DNA of 64,000 nt from an uncultured Eubacterium sp. (GCA_946555345.1 CAMNSS010000001.1:124001-188000); one strand, 5' to 3'; counted from the stretch's first letter, positions 35,079 through 47,333 are shown. Notes: generated by a model not told the origin, from the sequence alone. Made by a program: numbers and translations.

Positions 35079-35828
35079 ATGAAAATATTTTCCAATATTC
35101 CTGGCGCAATCAAGCTCATCGATTGCTTAAAATACTTAAAAACTTACAAAATCGGCATCGAAGAAGCAAAGAGAGCAGGTGATGCAAAGAAAGAACGTGA
35201 ATTTATCCTCAAAGCGACTTCCACTTGGGGATCGATGGTTTTAGACCGGTTCGGAAGCAAGCTGAATATCCAAGGCATGGAAAACCTGCCGAAGGAGGGT
35301 CCTGTTGTCTTTGCGGGAAATCATCAAGGGTATGCCGATATCTTCGCATATTGCGCCGCTTTCCAAAGATTCCAGTTTGGTTTCGTCGCCAAAGACAATC
35401 TCAGCAAAATCCCCCTTTATGGCGAATGGATTAGAAGGATTGGCAGCGTCTTTATCGAACGGGACGATGCCCGTGCATCTTTGCAAGCGATCAATGAAGG
35501 CATAAAAAAAATCGAAAATGGATATTCCCTGGTTATATTTCCAGAAGGAACGAGAAGCAAAGGAAAAACGCCGGGGGAATTTAAAAAGGGTTCATTAAAA
35601 CTTGCCACAAAACCAGGCGTGCCAATTGTTCCCGTCACCATCAATGGCAGTTACAGGATGTTTGAAGAAAAAGGTTACCTGAAAGGAACGGATATCGACA
35701 TGATCGTCCACCCGCCGATTGAAACAAAAGGGATGAGCCGCCAAGAAGAAAAAGAACTAACGTCAAAAGTAGAAGAAATCATCGTAGGCGGCCTAAAAAA
35801 ATTGCAGCAAGCAGAATCGTTAAAATAA
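35079..35828 (+). CDS. plsC: 1-acyl-sn-glycerol-3-phosphate acyltransferase
   Basis: 249 residues of the PlsC/LPLAT family, which makes phosphatidic acid at the inner membrane. The catalytic HX4D is NHQGYAD near 84. The glycerol-phosphate-binding motif FPEGTRSKGK lies near 155, and a third block VPIVPVTINGSYRM follows. The N-terminal ~60 residues are amphipathic and charged rather than clearly transmembrane. A moderately AT-rich start with weak spacing precedes the ATG. Its neighbours are secreted proteins, not lipid genes. Confidence 0.9.
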   Translation: MKIFSNIPGAIKLIDCLKYLKTYKIGIEEAKRAGDAKKEREFILKATSTWGSMVLDRFGSKLNIQGMENLPKEGPVVFAGNHQGYADIFAYCAAFQRFQFGFVAKDNLSKIPLYGEWIRRIGSVFIERDDARASLQAINEGIKKIENGYSLVIFPEGTRSKGKTPGEFKKGSLKLATKPGVPIVPVTINGSYRMFEEKGYLKGTDIDMIVHPPIETKGMSRQEEKELTSKVEEIIVGGLKKLQQAESLK

Positions 35829-35960
35829 ACAAACCAGCCAAACGAAACACGGCGGCCGAAGCAGCAAAAGCAATCCGGACAGCCAGAACAGGCAAAAAAT
35901 CAAGGCAACCAGAATGTAAAAAACAATTAAAACAATAAGGGAAGCCAAAATAATGTAATT

Positions 35961-36000
35961 TAAAATATCCAGGATAAAAAAGTATTCCAGGATATTTTTT
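35961..36000 (+). terminator. Terminator after plsC
   Basis: AAAATATCC pairs with GGATATTTT, extended inward by GGA/TCC with one A-A mismatch, and ends in a run of T. It lies about 130 bases after plsC and before the lipoprotein promoter. Confidence 0.65.
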
Positions 36001-36009
36001 ATTCCCATA

Positions 36010-36038
36010 TTTCATTTTTCAGGCGATTGGTATATAAT
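36010..36038 (+). promoter_or_regulatory. Promoter of the DUF4854-type lipoprotein gene
   Basis: TTTCAT, a 17-bp spacer, TATAAT, matching the promoter at 34389-34417 in both hexamers and spacing. Confidence 0.65.
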
Positions 36039-36081
36039 ATAATTAATCACATTATTATCAACTGAGAAAGGAAAAAAGAGA

Positions 36082-36483
36082 ATGAAAAAGAACACACAAA
36101 GAACAAAAATTATAAGCGTATTGCTTTCTTTAATCTTCGTCATGGGTCTTGTCCTGTCAGGCTGCGGCGGACCTGAAAACCTCGAAGAAATGGCAAAGAA
36201 TGATGAAGAATTTAAGCAGCAGGTAGAAGCATTCAGCACTTCCGGCATGACGATCGATATCAAGGGCAATACCATTACTTACACTTACAAATACGATCAG
36301 ACATTTGATGATGCAACGGCTGCACAAATGACAACGCAGCTTGAAAGCGCTATGGATTCCATGTCATCGACCTTCACGTCCTTGAAAGATCAGCTTGTAG
36401 ATGAAACTGGATTTAAAGATATCGCATTAAAGGTCGTTTATACCGACGGCAATGATAAGGAGCTGTACAGCGCTGAATTTTAG
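36082..36483 (+). CDS. Small lipoprotein, DUF4854-like
   Basis: 133 residues. A lipoprotein signal peptide ends in the lipobox LSGC (cysteine at about residue 32), so the mature part should be lipid-anchored on the outer face of the membrane. The domain has ENLEEMAKNDEEFKQQVE, a strand pair ITYTYKYDQTF, and a closing VVYTDGNDKELYSAEF, a pattern I associate with DUF4854. Function unknown. AAAGGAAAAAAGAG precedes the ATG. Confidence 0.8.
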   Translation: MKKNTQRTKIISVLLSLIFVMGLVLSGCGGPENLEEMAKNDEEFKQQVEAFSTSGMTIDIKGNTITYTYKYDQTFDDATAAQMTTQLESAMDSMSSTFTSLKDQLVDETGFKDIALKVVYTDGNDKELYSAEF

Positions 36484-36562
36484 CTCTCGCAAACTTATAA
36501 TGTGTTCATGCTTTTCAATTCGATTAGCAAAACAATCGAATAAGCAGACGAACCATAAAACA

Positions 36563-36601
36563 AAAAATCTCCCGCAGGAAAGAATCCTACGGGAGATTTT
36601 T
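36563..36601. terminator. Terminator between the lipoprotein gene and trpS
   Basis: AAAAATCTCCCG pairs with CGGGAGATTTTT, with further AGGA/TCCT pairing inside. A and T runs on both sides let it serve both convergent genes. Confidence 0.9.
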
Positions 36602-36612
36602 ATTACAATTTT

Positions 36613-37596
36613 TTAAAACCCCAAACCGAAATTACCCTTCACGCGCTTCATCGTCTTTTCGGCGATCGCGCCTGCCCGCTCCGCACCGCTTCTCAGCGTA
36701 TCCAAAAGCTCCTGGCTCTGTCGGATTTCATCAAAGTTCTTCTTGATCGGTGTTAACGCTTCCTGCACGATGCCCACAAGCTCTTTCTTAAAATCGCCAT
36801 AACCACAGCCGGAAAACGCCGCTACGATATCTTCTATGCTCTTGCCGGAAAATGCGCTGTAGATATTAAGCAGGTTGCTCACGCCCGGCTTGTTTTCAAA
36901 ATCAAATTTAATTTCACCATCCGAATCGGTCGTTGCCCGCATAATTGACTTCTTGATCTTATTGTCTTCATCGAGGAGCGAAATCCTGCTATGCACATTT
37001 TCTGCGCTTTTGCTCATCTTGGACATCGGGTCATCCAGCGCCATGATGCGCGCGCCCGCCTTTAAAAACCTGCCGTCCGGAACAACGAAGGTATCCTTTT
37101 TTACCGTATTATTGATGCGGATCGCAATATCCCGGCAAAGCTCAATATGCTGTTTCTGATCGTTTCCCACTGGAACGATATCCGTATCATAGAGAAGGAT
37201 ATCGGCAGCCATCAAAATTGGATAGGTAAATAACCCCGTCGGCGCTGATTCCCTGCCCTTGCTTTTGTCCTTAAACTGCGTCATGCGGGAAAGCTCGCCC
37301 GTATAGGAATTACACGTGAGAATCCACGAAAGCTCCGCATGCCCGCTCACGTCCGACTGTACGAATATGATGGACTTTTTCGGGTCAACGCCTACCGCCA
37401 TATAAAGGGCAGCGACATCGAGAATATGCTTGCGCAGCTCCTTCGGGTCTTGCGGAACAGTGATGGAATGCAAATCCACGATACAGTAAATGCATTCGTT
37501 TTCATCCTGTAATTCCACAAATTGCTTTAAAGCGCCCAGATAATTTCCGATATGAATATTGCCCGTAGGCTGAACGCCTGAAAAAACACGTTTCAT
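36613..37596 (-). CDS. trpS: Tryptophanyl-tRNA synthetase
   Basis: Class I synthetase of 327 residues that charges tRNA-Trp. The HIGH variant is HIGNYLGALK near residue 15, and the KMSKS motif is exact (MSKMSKSAEN near 192). RVFSGVQPTGN is the standard start. The ATG at 37596 has AGGTGG 8 bases before it; a GTG 12 bases upstream would absorb that site. It lies 57 bases after gyrA in the same direction, so no T-box leader is possible in that gap. Confidence 0.96.
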   Translation of the reverse strand: MKRVFSGVQPTGNIHIGNYLGALKQFVELQDENECIYCIVDLHSITVPQDPKELRKHILDVAALYMAVGVDPKKSIIFVQSDVSGHAELSWILTCNSYTGELSRMTQFKDKSKGRESAPTGLFTYPILMAADILLYDTDIVPVGNDQKQHIELCRDIAIRINNTVKKDTFVVPDGRFLKAGARIMALDDPMSKMSKSAENVHSRISLLDEDNKIKKSIMRATTDSDGEIKFDFENKPGVSNLLNIYSAFSGKSIEDIVAAFSGCGYGDFKKELVGIVQEALTPIKKNFDEIRQSQELLDTLRSGAERAGAIAEKTMKRVKGNFGLGF

Positions 37597-37665
37597 AAAT
37601 TTTGCCACCTCTCTATATGATTCTCTTCTCTCTAAGAATTTTCATATGATTTATCCTTGCAACTG

Positions 37666-40185
37666 CTATAATTTAAGTTTCGTCTGTTCCTCTTCTTCTG
37701 CCTTCTGCTTCTTCGTTCTTTGACCTTGCTCAGCGTCCGTTCCTTCGATCTCCTCATCCTCACGGATCACCTTAGCGATGGAAATGATATCGATATCCTC
37801 ATCGGTACGCATGATCTTCACGCCCTGCGTTGCCCTGCCCAGCTTCGACACTTCATCGGCCCTGATCCTGATGATAATACCTTCCGAATTGATGAGAAGC
37901 ACTTCGTCCTCATCATCGACGACGATCGCACCCACCAGCTTTCCGGTCTTTTTGAACTTCGTCTTATCATAAGTCAGAAGACCTTTGCCGCCCCTTGCCT
38001 GTATCTTGTACTCCTCAGCGGCCGTGCGCTTGCCATATCCCTTGGTCGTAACCACCAGCAGCTCTTCACCAGGCTGCACCAGCTCCATGGAAACGACTTC
38101 ATCGTCATCTTCAAGCTTAATTGCCCTTACGCCGCCTGCAATTCTTCCCATCGGACGGACATCGTGTTCAGAAAAGCTGATGCATTTCCCATTTCTAGTA
38201 ATGATAATTACATTATCGTTGCCGCTAGTCTGCTTGATGCCAACCAGCTCGTCGCCATCTTTCAAATTAATGGCAATCAGTCCCGCTTTTCTGTTTGTAT
38301 CAAACTGTGAAATTGCTGTCTTCTTAATCGTGCCATTTTTGGTGACAGCGATGAGGTATTTATCATCGCTGAAATCCTTGAACGGAATCACCGTCGTGAT
38401 GCGCTCGCGCTGCATCAGGTTCAGGAAATTAATCGCAGGCGTTCCCTTCGCCGTCCTCGTCGCTTCCGGAATCTCGTAAGCCTTGATCCTGTGCGCCTTG
38501 CCCGTGTTGGTGAAGAACATGAGATTATCATGCGTTGAGGTCATAATCAGGTTTGTCACGAAATCATTTTCCCGCGTCGTAAGGCCCGTGATGCCTTTTC
38601 CGCCTCTCTTCTGCGTTTTATAGGTATCAGCAGGAATCCGCTTAAGGTATCCCAAGTGCGTCAGCGTGATCGCAACCTGCTTTTCTTCAATTAAATCCTC
38701 TTCATCCATATCGCCCGCATCAGCGGCGATCTTCGTGCGTCTCTCATCGCCGTATTTCTCCTTGATTTCAAGAAGCTCGTCCTTTACGACGCCCATCAGC
38801 ATCTTTTCATCGGCCAGAAGCTGGTTATAATAAGCGATTTTTTTCATCAGCTCCGCATATTCGTTCTCTATTTTTTCCCGCTCCAAGCCTTGCAGCCTTG
38901 CCAGCCTCATATCGAGGATCGCCTGCGCCTGGATATCGGATAACCCGAACCGATCGATTAATTTTTCCTTCGCATCATTATAGCTTGCACGGATAATCTT
39001 GATGATTTCATCGATATTATCGAGCGCAATGCGCAGCCCTTCTAAGATATGCGCCCGTGCTTCCGCTTTTTTGAGGTCGAACAGAGTCCTCCTAGTCAAT
39101 ACTTCCTTCTGGTGTTTTAAGTATTCTTCCAGTATTTCATAGAGGTTTAAAAGCCTTGGCTGTCCGTTTACCAAAGCGATCATGATCATGCTGTAATTTT
39201 CCTGAAGCTGCGTATGCTTGTACAGCCTGTTCAGCGTAATTCTCGGATTCGCATCCTTTTTCAGTTCGATCACAATCCGCATACCGTTTCGATTCGATTC
39301 GTCCCGGATGGCGGAAATGCCTTCGATCCGCTTATCCCGCACTAACTCGCCAATTTTTTCGAGCAGTCTCGCTTTGTTGACTTGGAACGGGATCTCTGTA
39401 ATGATAATCTGGGAACGTCCCCGGTCCGTTTCTTCAATGCTGGCAACGGCCCGCACGAGAACCTTTCCCTGTCCCGTCCGATAAGCTTCCCTTGCGCCTT
39501 TTTTTCCTAAGATCTGTGCGCCCGTCGGAAAATCAGGTCCCTTTACGATCTGAATCAAATCATCGACGGTGCAGTTTTCATCATCGATCATCTTGACCGT
39601 AGCATCGATTACCTCGTTCAAATTATGAGGCGGTATCGAAGTTGCCATCCCGACGGCAATGCCGTTGCTCCCATTTACCAAAAGGTTCGGAAACCTCGCT
39701 GGAAGGACGACAGGCTCTTTTTCCTCTTCATCGAAGTTCGGCATAAAATCAACGGTATCTTTGTCTATATCACGGATCATTTCCAAGGAAAACGGCGACA
39801 TCCTCGCTTCCGTATAACGCATTGCCGCTGCGCCGTCCCCATCCACAGAACCGAAGTTCCCGTGTCCGTCTACGAGCAAATACCTCGTCGAAAAGTCCTG
39901 TGCCAGCCTTACCATCGCATCGTAAATAGAGCTATCACCATGCGGGTGGTACTTACCCATTACTTCACCGACGATACGAGCCGATTTCTTAAACGGCTTG
40001 TCCGGGGTGATCCCCAGCTCGCTCAGCCCATAGAGTATTCTCCTGTGTACGGGCTTCAATCCATCCCGCACATCAGGCAAGGCCCTTCCCACGATTACGC
40101 TCATCGCATAATCGATATAGGAATTTTTCATTTCATCATGTATCTCATGTTCGATCATTTTTTGATCTTCAATCAAATTCGGCAT
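37666..40185 (-). CDS. gyrA: DNA gyrase subunit A
   Basis: 839 residues. The catalytic tyrosine is in [10 protein letters not shown] near 123. The GyrA box QKRGGKG near 540 marks a true gyrase rather than topoisomerase IV, followed by six beta-pinwheel blades. The quinolone-determining region around [14 protein letters not shown] reads wild type by eye. A charged tail ([12 protein letters not shown]) ends the protein. It follows gyrB by 99 bases. Confidence 0.97.
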   Translation of the reverse strand: MPNLIEDQKMIEHEIHDEMKNSYIDYAMSVIVGRALPDVRDGLKPVHRRILYGLSELGITPDKPFKKSARIVGEVMGKYHPHGDSSIYDAMVRLAQDFSTRYLLVDGHGNFGSVDGDGAAAMRYTEARMSPFSLEMIRDIDKDTVDFMPNFDEEEKEPVVLPARFPNLLVNGSNGIAVGMATSIPPHNLNEVIDATVKMIDDENCTVDDLIQIVKGPDFPTGAQILGKKGAREAYRTGQGKVLVRAVASIEETDRGRSQIIITEIPFQVNKARLLEKIGELVRDKRIEGISAIRDESNRNGMRIVIELKKDANPRITLNRLYKHTQLQENYSMIMIALVNGQPRLLNLYEILEEYLKHQKEVLTRRTLFDLKKAEARAHILEGLRIALDNIDEIIKIIRASYNDAKEKLIDRFGLSDIQAQAILDMRLARLQGLEREKIENEYAELMKKIAYYNQLLADEKMLMGVVKDELLEIKEKYGDERRTKIAADAGDMDEEDLIEEKQVAITLTHLGYLKRIPADTYKTQKRGGKGITGLTTRENDFVTNLIMTSTHDNLMFFTNTGKAHRIKAYEIPEATRTAKGTPAINFLNLMQRERITTVIPFKDFSDDKYLIAVTKNGTIKKTAISQFDTNRKAGLIAINLKDGDELVGIKQTSGNDNVIIITRNGKCISFSEHDVRPMGRIAGGVRAIKLEDDDEVVSMELVQPGEELLVVTTKGYGKRTAAEEYKIQARGGKGLLTYDKTKFKKTGKLVGAIVVDDEDEVLLINSEGIIIRIRADEVSKLGRATQGVKIMRTDEDIDIISIAKVIREDEEIEGTDAEQGQRTKKQKAEEEEQTKLKL

Positions 40186-40284
40186 TCACCTGCCCCTTTC
40201 TCCGTCTGCCAATTCTGCCAGATTTTTTATTTCCGTTCTACCCAGTTGTCTATTTCAATTCCGTCGCACGCTTTCATGCAGCTT

Positions 40285-42323
<2,039 letters not shown>

Positions 42324-42424
42324 GTAATCGCTGTTTTTTATCTCGTAGAGCTTATTTTACCAAAGGGTGTACCCTATTCGTCTTTTATTCTTTCATTCCC
42401 TTCTTTCCTGCGGCTATCACAAAA

Positions 42425-43516
42425 TTAGATTTCGATCTCGATCTGCCCCTCGGAAATCTTGAATATTTTCCCTTCTGGAAGCTCCCTTGCCACTTTGCCA
42501 GACAAATCGGCCGTGGTGATAAAAAGCTGGTTTCCGCCCAGGGAATGAATCAGGAAACTCTGCCGTTCATGGTCCAATTCGGATAATACGTCATCCAGGA
42601 GCAAAATTGGCTTTTCCCCCATTTCTTCTTCAATCAATTTGATCTCCGAAAGCTTCAGCGAAAGGGCTGCGGTTCTCTGCTGCCCTTGTGAACCGAATTT
42701 CCGCAAATCGATTTCCCCTGCTGATATTTTGATATCGTCTTTATGCGGTCCCATTCCGGTCGTCCTGCTTCTGATATCATCGTTCCTTTTTTCTTTCAGC
42801 AAATGATAGAAAGATTCTTCCATATTATGGGAAACAGTTGTGCTCGGCTCGTATTTTACCGATAGATTTTCCCTGCCGCCGGAAATTTTATGATGGATCT
42901 CCCCGCTGATTTTATCGATTTTTCCTATAAATGCATTTCGTTCAGACACCACCCTGCTTCCGTATTTAGCAAGCTCCATATCCCATATGTCCAGAACGGA
43001 ATTTTCAATCAGATCTTCCTTTAAGTAAGTATTTCTTTGTTTCAAGGCTCTTTTATAATTGTTGAGCGCATGGAAATACCCGGGCTTTATCAAACAAAGC
43101 TCCTGGTCAACGAACCGCCTGCGTTTTTCCGGCTCGTCTTTGACGATTTTTAAATCTTCAGGGGAAAAAATGATAATATAGATCCGTTCCAAAAGCTCGG
43201 TTATTTTCTGAACCTTGACGCCATTGATCTTAATGCCTTTCTTGCCTTCTTTGGTGATCAGAATTTCCGTCGTATGCGTCTCGCCGCCGATGATGCAATC
43301 CGTCTTTACCTTGCAGAACGATTCGCCAAACCTGATCATTTCCCTGTCCCGCATGGTTTTAAAAGACTTTGCCATTGCAGTCAAATAGATGCCCTCCAGC
43401 AAATTGGTCTTTCCCTGTGCGTTATTGCCGAGAAAAATATTGATGTTTTTGCTGAAGGATACCTGCAACTCCTTATAATTCCTGAAATCTTTTAGCTGTA
43501 TATCCTGTATGTACAT
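42425..43516 (-). CDS. recF: DNA replication and repair protein RecF
   Basis: 363-residue SMC-like ATPase that loads RecA at gaps through RecOR. Walker A is GNNAQGKTNLLEG near 32. The signature KFGSQGQQRTAALSLKL and Walker B LLLDDVLSELD near 300 are intact. The S4-domain gene (yaaA/rlbA) that lies between dnaN and recF in many Firmicutes is missing: only 50 bases separate the two. Confidence 0.95.
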   Translation of the reverse strand: MYIQDIQLKDFRNYKELQVSFSKNINIFLGNNAQGKTNLLEGIYLTAMAKSFKTMRDREMIRFGESFCKVKTDCIIGGETHTTEILITKEGKKGIKINGVKVQKITELLERIYIIIFSPEDLKIVKDEPEKRRRFVDQELCLIKPGYFHALNNYKRALKQRNTYLKEDLIENSVLDIWDMELAKYGSRVVSERNAFIGKIDKISGEIHHKISGGRENLSVKYEPSTTVSHNMEESFYHLLKEKRNDDIRSRTTGMGPHKDDIKISAGEIDLRKFGSQGQQRTAALSLKLSEIKLIEEEMGEKPILLLDDVLSELDHERQSFLIHSLGGNQLFITTADLSGKVARELPEGKIFKISEGQIEIEI

Positions 43517-43566
43517 ATTTCGACCATGGCGCCGGGTTTCTAACGATTGTTCATGCCATTATACTA

Positions 43567-44682
43567 TCATATTGTCGGGATTCGGACAGGAAGAATGAGA
43601 TATTCATAAGCATTCCCCTCTACTGGCGTTACAACGCAAGGAGCTGTTGCCGTCTTGAATTTCATGGAAATTTCTTCATCATCGATCGCCTTTAATACAT
43701 CGATGACAAACTTTGAATTAAAACCGATTTCCAGGTCGCTGCCTGTCTTTTCCATGATGATTTCTTCCTTCACGTTTCCTTCCTCCGATCTTGAAGTAAC
43801 GGTAAGAAGGTTATTCCCGATAATCATCTTGATAAGATTATTCTTGCCTTCCTTCGCAAGCAAAGAGGCCCTTTCGATGCTTTCCAAAAGGCCATCCCTC
43901 CCAATCCTGACAGTAATTTCACTGTCGGAAGGGATGATATCCCTGTATTTGATAAATTCGCCTTCCATCAACCGCAGGATGATCTCCGTATCCCCGATGT
44001 GGAAAGTCGCTTTTTTCTCGCCGAGGGATATGTTAATACCATCTTCCGATTCTTCATCTGAAACGATTTTACTGATTTCGTTCATGATTTTAGCAGATAT
44101 GATAAAACTGTTTTCCGCAGCGCCGTCCATTTCTTCGCTGGCAACGGCAAGCCTGAATCCGTCAAGGGCTGCCATGCTGATGTTTTTCGGGCTGATTTCA
44201 GTGAGGATTCCTACCAAGATTCCTTTTGATTCGTCAATCGATGCTGCGAAGGATGTTTTTCGCACCATATCTTTAAAAACATTTTTGGAAAGCGGAATTT
44301 CTTTCACATCCGCTTCCAGTTCCCCAATTTTCGGAAATTCATCTACAGGCATACTGATGACTGTAAATTCCGAAGAATTTGTTTTGATTAAAATGTTGTT
44401 GTCCTGCGTTTCTTCGATTGAAATATCCTCATTGGGAAGTTTTCTGATGATGTCTCCAAATAGTTTTGATAAAACGACGACGGCGCCTTCTTCGGCTACG
44501 TTTGCATCTACTTTTTTCTGTATGCTGATTTCCAGGTCGGAAGCCGTGAGCATTAATGTTCCGTCCGCCTTTGCTTCAATTAAGATTCCTTTCAGGATGG
44601 GAAGCGTTGTCCGCATTGATACTGCTTTTGAAACAGTATTTAAGGCTCTTGCCAGCGTTTGTTGATTACAATAAAATTTCAT
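43567..44682 (-). CDS. dnaN: DNA polymerase III beta subunit (sliding clamp)
   Basis: 371 residues of three clamp repeats. The N-terminus MKFYCNQQTLARALN is typical, and RTTLPILKGILIEA and the C-terminal YEYLILPVRIP match DnaN. GGAGG lies 5 bases before the ATG at 44682; an in-frame start 27 bases earlier has no signal. Confidence 0.97.
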   Translation of the reverse strand: MKFYCNQQTLARALNTVSKAVSMRTTLPILKGILIEAKADGTLMLTASDLEISIQKKVDANVAEEGAVVVLSKLFGDIIRKLPNEDISIEETQDNNILIKTNSSEFTVISMPVDEFPKIGELEADVKEIPLSKNVFKDMVRKTSFAASIDESKGILVGILTEISPKNISMAALDGFRLAVASEEMDGAAENSFIISAKIMNEISKIVSDEESEDGINISLGEKKATFHIGDTEIILRLMEGEFIKYRDIIPSDSEITVRIGRDGLLESIERASLLAKEGKNNLIKMIIGNNLLTVTSRSEEGNVKEEIIMEKTGSDLEIGFNSKFVIDVLKAIDDEEISMKFKTATAPCVVTPVEGNAYEYLILPVRIPTI

Positions 44683-44859
44683 AAAAACCTCCAAGCTAAG
44701 AAAAAGCAATTCTTTTTCTTATATATTATTTATAGTAGTTTTTGTAGTAGGGCTTGTGTATACTGTTGAAAACCGTTTTGTGCCTGTAAATTGCTTGTTT
44801 TTTTGTTATTAAAAATTTGTTGATAACCTGTTTTTTTTATGCACAGCGAATGTTGATAA
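44683..44859. other. Origin element between dnaA and dnaN (candidate DUE side)
   Basis: Two exact minus-strand DnaA boxes TTATCAACA (44818-44826 and 44851-44859) flank a T-rich stretch, and a near match lies at 44764-44772. The last box abuts the dnaA stop codon. The very T-rich tract (44790-44845) is the likely unwinding element. The arrangement mirrors the Bacillus bipartite oriC. Confidence 0.7.
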
Positions 44860-46242
44860 TTATTGTATGTCTTCTTTCAGGATTCTGATTTCTTCTGCTA
44901 ATGTGTCGTTGGTTTTTATTTCAGAAGAAATTTTTTCGTAGGCGTGAAGGACTGTCGTATGATCCCTCCCTCCGAAGTATTCGCCGATTTTTGGAAGGGA
45001 AGAGTCGGTAAGTTCCCTGCATAAGTACATGGCTATTTGCCGCGGATGGGAAAATTCCCTTTTTCGTTTTCCTGATTCGATATCCGCAATTTTTATGTTG
45101 TATTTTTTGCATACCGTTTTCTTGATCGATTCGCATGAAATATTGAAATCGCTCGTAGCTAGTATATCATTTAAGGTTTCCCTTGCGTATTTAACGGTAA
45201 TTTTTTTGTTAAATATTTTGGAAAAGCTTATAATTCTGGTGAGGGCGCTTTCCAATTCCCTGATATTGAATTTTACTTTTTCTGCGATGAGGGCGACTAC
45301 TTCCATAATATCATCGTCGATTTCAATGTTCTGGCATTCGACATTGTGCATGAGGATCGCTACCCTCGTCTCATAGTCAGGTGGTTTGATGTCTGCCACG
45401 ATATTCCATTGGAATCTCGAACGAAGCCGTTCTTCAAGCCCGGTCAGTTTGCTCGGATGCCTGTCGCTGGAGATGACGATCTGTTTTTTTAGTTCGTAAA
45501 GGGTATTGAAGGTATGGAAAAATTCTTCTTGCGTGGAGTCCCCGTTTTCAATGAATTGAATATCGTCTATTAAGAGTACGTCTACGCTCCTGTATTTTTT
45601 CTTGAAGGAATTGGTTTTTGTGATGGAGTTTTTCGGGTCCCGCAGCGCTTGGATCAGCTCGGACATGAATGTTTCCGAAGAAACGTACAGCACTTTTAAG
45701 GATGGATTGTTCTTTAATATGTAATGCCCGATGGCATGCATCAGGTGGGTTTTCCCGAGGCCGGAATTGCCGTATAAAAATACGGGGTTGTAGACGACTG
45801 CGGGGGATTCCGCCACGGCAAGCGCTACGGCATGGGCGTAATTGTTGTTTTTGCCGACGATAAAATTATCGAAATTATATCTTGGGTTCAGTATGTATTC
45901 TTCTTTAAATTCGTTTTCCACGGCGGATTTTTGTTTTATTTTTTCCGGGGAATCTCCTGTTTTGACCGTTTCGATTTCTTTCTCTGACAGATTTTTGATT
46001 ACGACCCTGTATTTTTTGCCGTATATTGCTTCGACGGATTTTTCAAATATCGAAATATAACGGTTCATGGTCACTTCAATCAGAAATTCGTTGGATGAGG
46101 CGAAGTAAATAACGGCGGCGGATTCATCGATTTCTAAAGGGATGAGAGGAACGAACCAAGTTTTGTAGCTGATTTCAGTCACGTTATTTCTTATTTCAGA
46201 TAGGATGTCTCTCCATTTATTGTCGTCAATTTTTTTTTTCAT
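44860..46242 (-). CDS. dnaA: Chromosomal replication initiator DnaA
   Basis: 460 residues. Domain I (about 1-80, WRDILSEIRNNVTEISYKTWF) is followed by a short linker. The AAA+ domain carries Walker A GNSGLGKTHL near 160, Walker B LLIDDIQF near 224 and sensor regions. Domain IV DNA-binding motif GGRDHTTVLHAYEKI is intact. The ATG at 46242 is preceded by a TTG that is a less likely start; AGAGGAAAAATTG supplies the binding site. The promoter overlaps a DnaA box, as expected for autoregulation. Confidence 0.98.
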   Translation of the reverse strand: MKKKIDDNKWRDILSEIRNNVTEISYKTWFVPLIPLEIDESAAVIYFASSNEFLIEVTMNRYISIFEKSVEAIYGKKYRVVIKNLSEKEIETVKTGDSPEKIKQKSAVENEFKEEYILNPRYNFDNFIVGKNNNYAHAVALAVAESPAVVYNPVFLYGNSGLGKTHLMHAIGHYILKNNPSLKVLYVSSETFMSELIQALRDPKNSITKTNSFKKKYRSVDVLLIDDIQFIENGDSTQEEFFHTFNTLYELKKQIVISSDRHPSKLTGLEERLRSRFQWNIVADIKPPDYETRVAILMHNVECQNIEIDDDIMEVVALIAEKVKFNIRELESALTRIISFSKIFNKKITVKYARETLNDILATSDFNISCESIKKTVCKKYNIKIADIESGKRKREFSHPRQIAMYLCRELTDSSLPKIGEYFGGRDHTTVLHAYEKISSEIKTNDTLAEEIRILKEDIQ

Positions 46243-46273
46243 CAATTTTTCCTCTCTTTGAAACGGTCTTTAT

Positions 46274-46303
46274 ATCATATCAAAAAAAGTTATCCACAGG
46301 CAA
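46274..46303 (-). promoter_or_regulatory. Candidate dnaA promoter overlapping a DnaA box
   Basis: On the minus strand: TTGCCT, an 18-bp spacer, TATGAT. The DnaA box at 46290-46298 lies inside the spacer, so DnaA binding could repress its own gene. Confidence 0.5.
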
Positions 46304-46463
46304 TACCCTAATCGAATTTAATAAAAAAATAAAATATAGATTATTTTTCATGAGTTATCCACTACCTGTTGATAAAATTGTGCAAAGTTTTAACAGGGAT
46401 TACTATATCTTGGGCGGATTTCTTTTTGTACGGTAAATTAGCGCTTTCTGTCCTTAAAATCAT

Positions 46464-46492
46464 TTGACATGGTATTTTATCAGGAGTATAAT
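46464..46492 (+). promoter_or_regulatory. Consensus sigma-A promoter of rpmH
   Basis: Exact TTGACA, a 17-bp spacer and exact TATAAT, about 75 bases before rpmH. It is the strongest promoter match noticed in the window. Confidence 0.85.
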
Positions 46493-46565
46493 AGTAAAGC
46501 ATATTGCATAAGTTGAAATTTAGATTTATGCGTTTAAATTCAAGGAATAAGGAGGAATAAACGAT

Positions 46566-46700
46566 ATGAAAATGACATATCAGCCAAAGAACAGGCAGAG
46601 AAAAAAAGAACATGGTTTTCGTAAGAGAATGAGAACAAAGAACGGTAGAAATGTTTTGAAGAGAAGAAGACAAAAAGGAAGAAAAGTTTTATCAGCATAG
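46566..46700 (+). CDS. rpmH: 50S ribosomal protein L34
   Basis: 44 residues, rich in Lys and Arg, with the fixed L34 pattern [36 protein letters not shown] and the end [15 protein letters not shown] precedes the start. It heads the rightward origin arm, with rnpA 50 bases on. Confidence 0.97.
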   Translation: MKMTYQPKNRQRKKEHGFRKRMRTKNGRNVLKRRRQKGRKVLSA

Positions 46701-46750
46701 AGACCGCAACGCGTGGTCTTTTTGTTCATTAAGGAAACTTTAGTTAAAAA

Positions 46751-47113
46751 ATGCTAAAAAAGGATGTACTGAGGAGAAAAGATGATTTTGCTTCGATTTA
46801 TAAGCGGGGAAAATCCATCGGTGAAAGATATATTGTGCTTTTTTATAAAAAGAATGGTCTTTCGTACAACAGAATAGCATTTTTAGCAAGCAAAAAAGTA
46901 GGAAACAGTGTCAAAAGAAACAGGGCCAGAAGGCTTATGAAGGAAAGCCATAGATTTTTGAAGGATGATATCCGGCAAGGGTATGATTTAATTTTTATCG
47001 CGCGTAATACGATAAATGGTCAAAAATTACAGGGCGTACAGAGATCTATGCGGTATGCTTTATTAAAAACTGGGATTTTGAAGAAAAAAACAGACAAGAG
47101 GAAATGTAAATGA
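46751..47113 (+). CDS. rnpA: Ribonuclease P protein component
   Basis: 120-residue basic protein that aids the RNase P RNA in tRNA 5' processing. The signature [21 protein letters not shown] (from about residue 51) is typical, as is the N-terminal [19 protein letters not shown]. The ribosome-binding site is weak. It overlaps yidD by 4 bases. Confidence 0.95.
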   Translation: MLKKDVLRRKDDFASIYKRGKSIGERYIVLFYKKNGLSYNRIAFLASKKVGNSVKRNRARRLMKESHRFLKDDIRQGYDLIFIARNTINGQKLQGVQRSMRYALLKTGILKKKTDKRKCK

Positions 47114-47319
47114 AATTTATCATGATACTGTTGATCAGGGGTTATCAAAAATTTATTTCTCCTCTTTTCCCAAGGACATGCAGATTCTATCCTACTTGTT
47201 CAACTTATTTTATTCAGGCATTAGAAAAGTATGGATTTTTTAAAGGATCTTTTTTGGGCATGAAACGGATATTGAAATGCCATCCATTTCATCCCGGTGG
47301 TTATGATCCTTTAAAATAG
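47110..47319 (+). CDS. yidD: Membrane protein insertion efficiency factor YidD
   Basis: 69 residues. The family signature is complete: [34 protein letters not shown] and the C-terminal [12 protein letters not shown]. It lies between rnpA and yidC with a 4-base overlap on the left and 14 bases on the right, as usual. Confidence 0.95.
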   Translation: MKFIMILLIRGYQKFISPLFPRTCRFYPTCSTYFIQALEKYGFFKGSFLGMKRILKCHPFHPGGYDPLK

Positions 47320-47333
47320 GAGGAAATTAATTA

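Larger units (their letters stand above)
46246..46565. other. Origin of replication, dnaA-rpmH part
   Basis: Three DnaA boxes: TTATCCACA (46290-46298, plus), TTATCCACT (46355-46363, plus) and TTATCAACA (46367-46375, minus), embedded in AT-rich DNA. Gene direction switches here from left to right, the pattern expected at oriC. It also contains the divergent dnaA and rpmH promoters. Confidence 0.85.

Noticed and set aside
37597-37665. T-box leader for trpS
   Set aside because: The gap to gyrA is too short to hold one.
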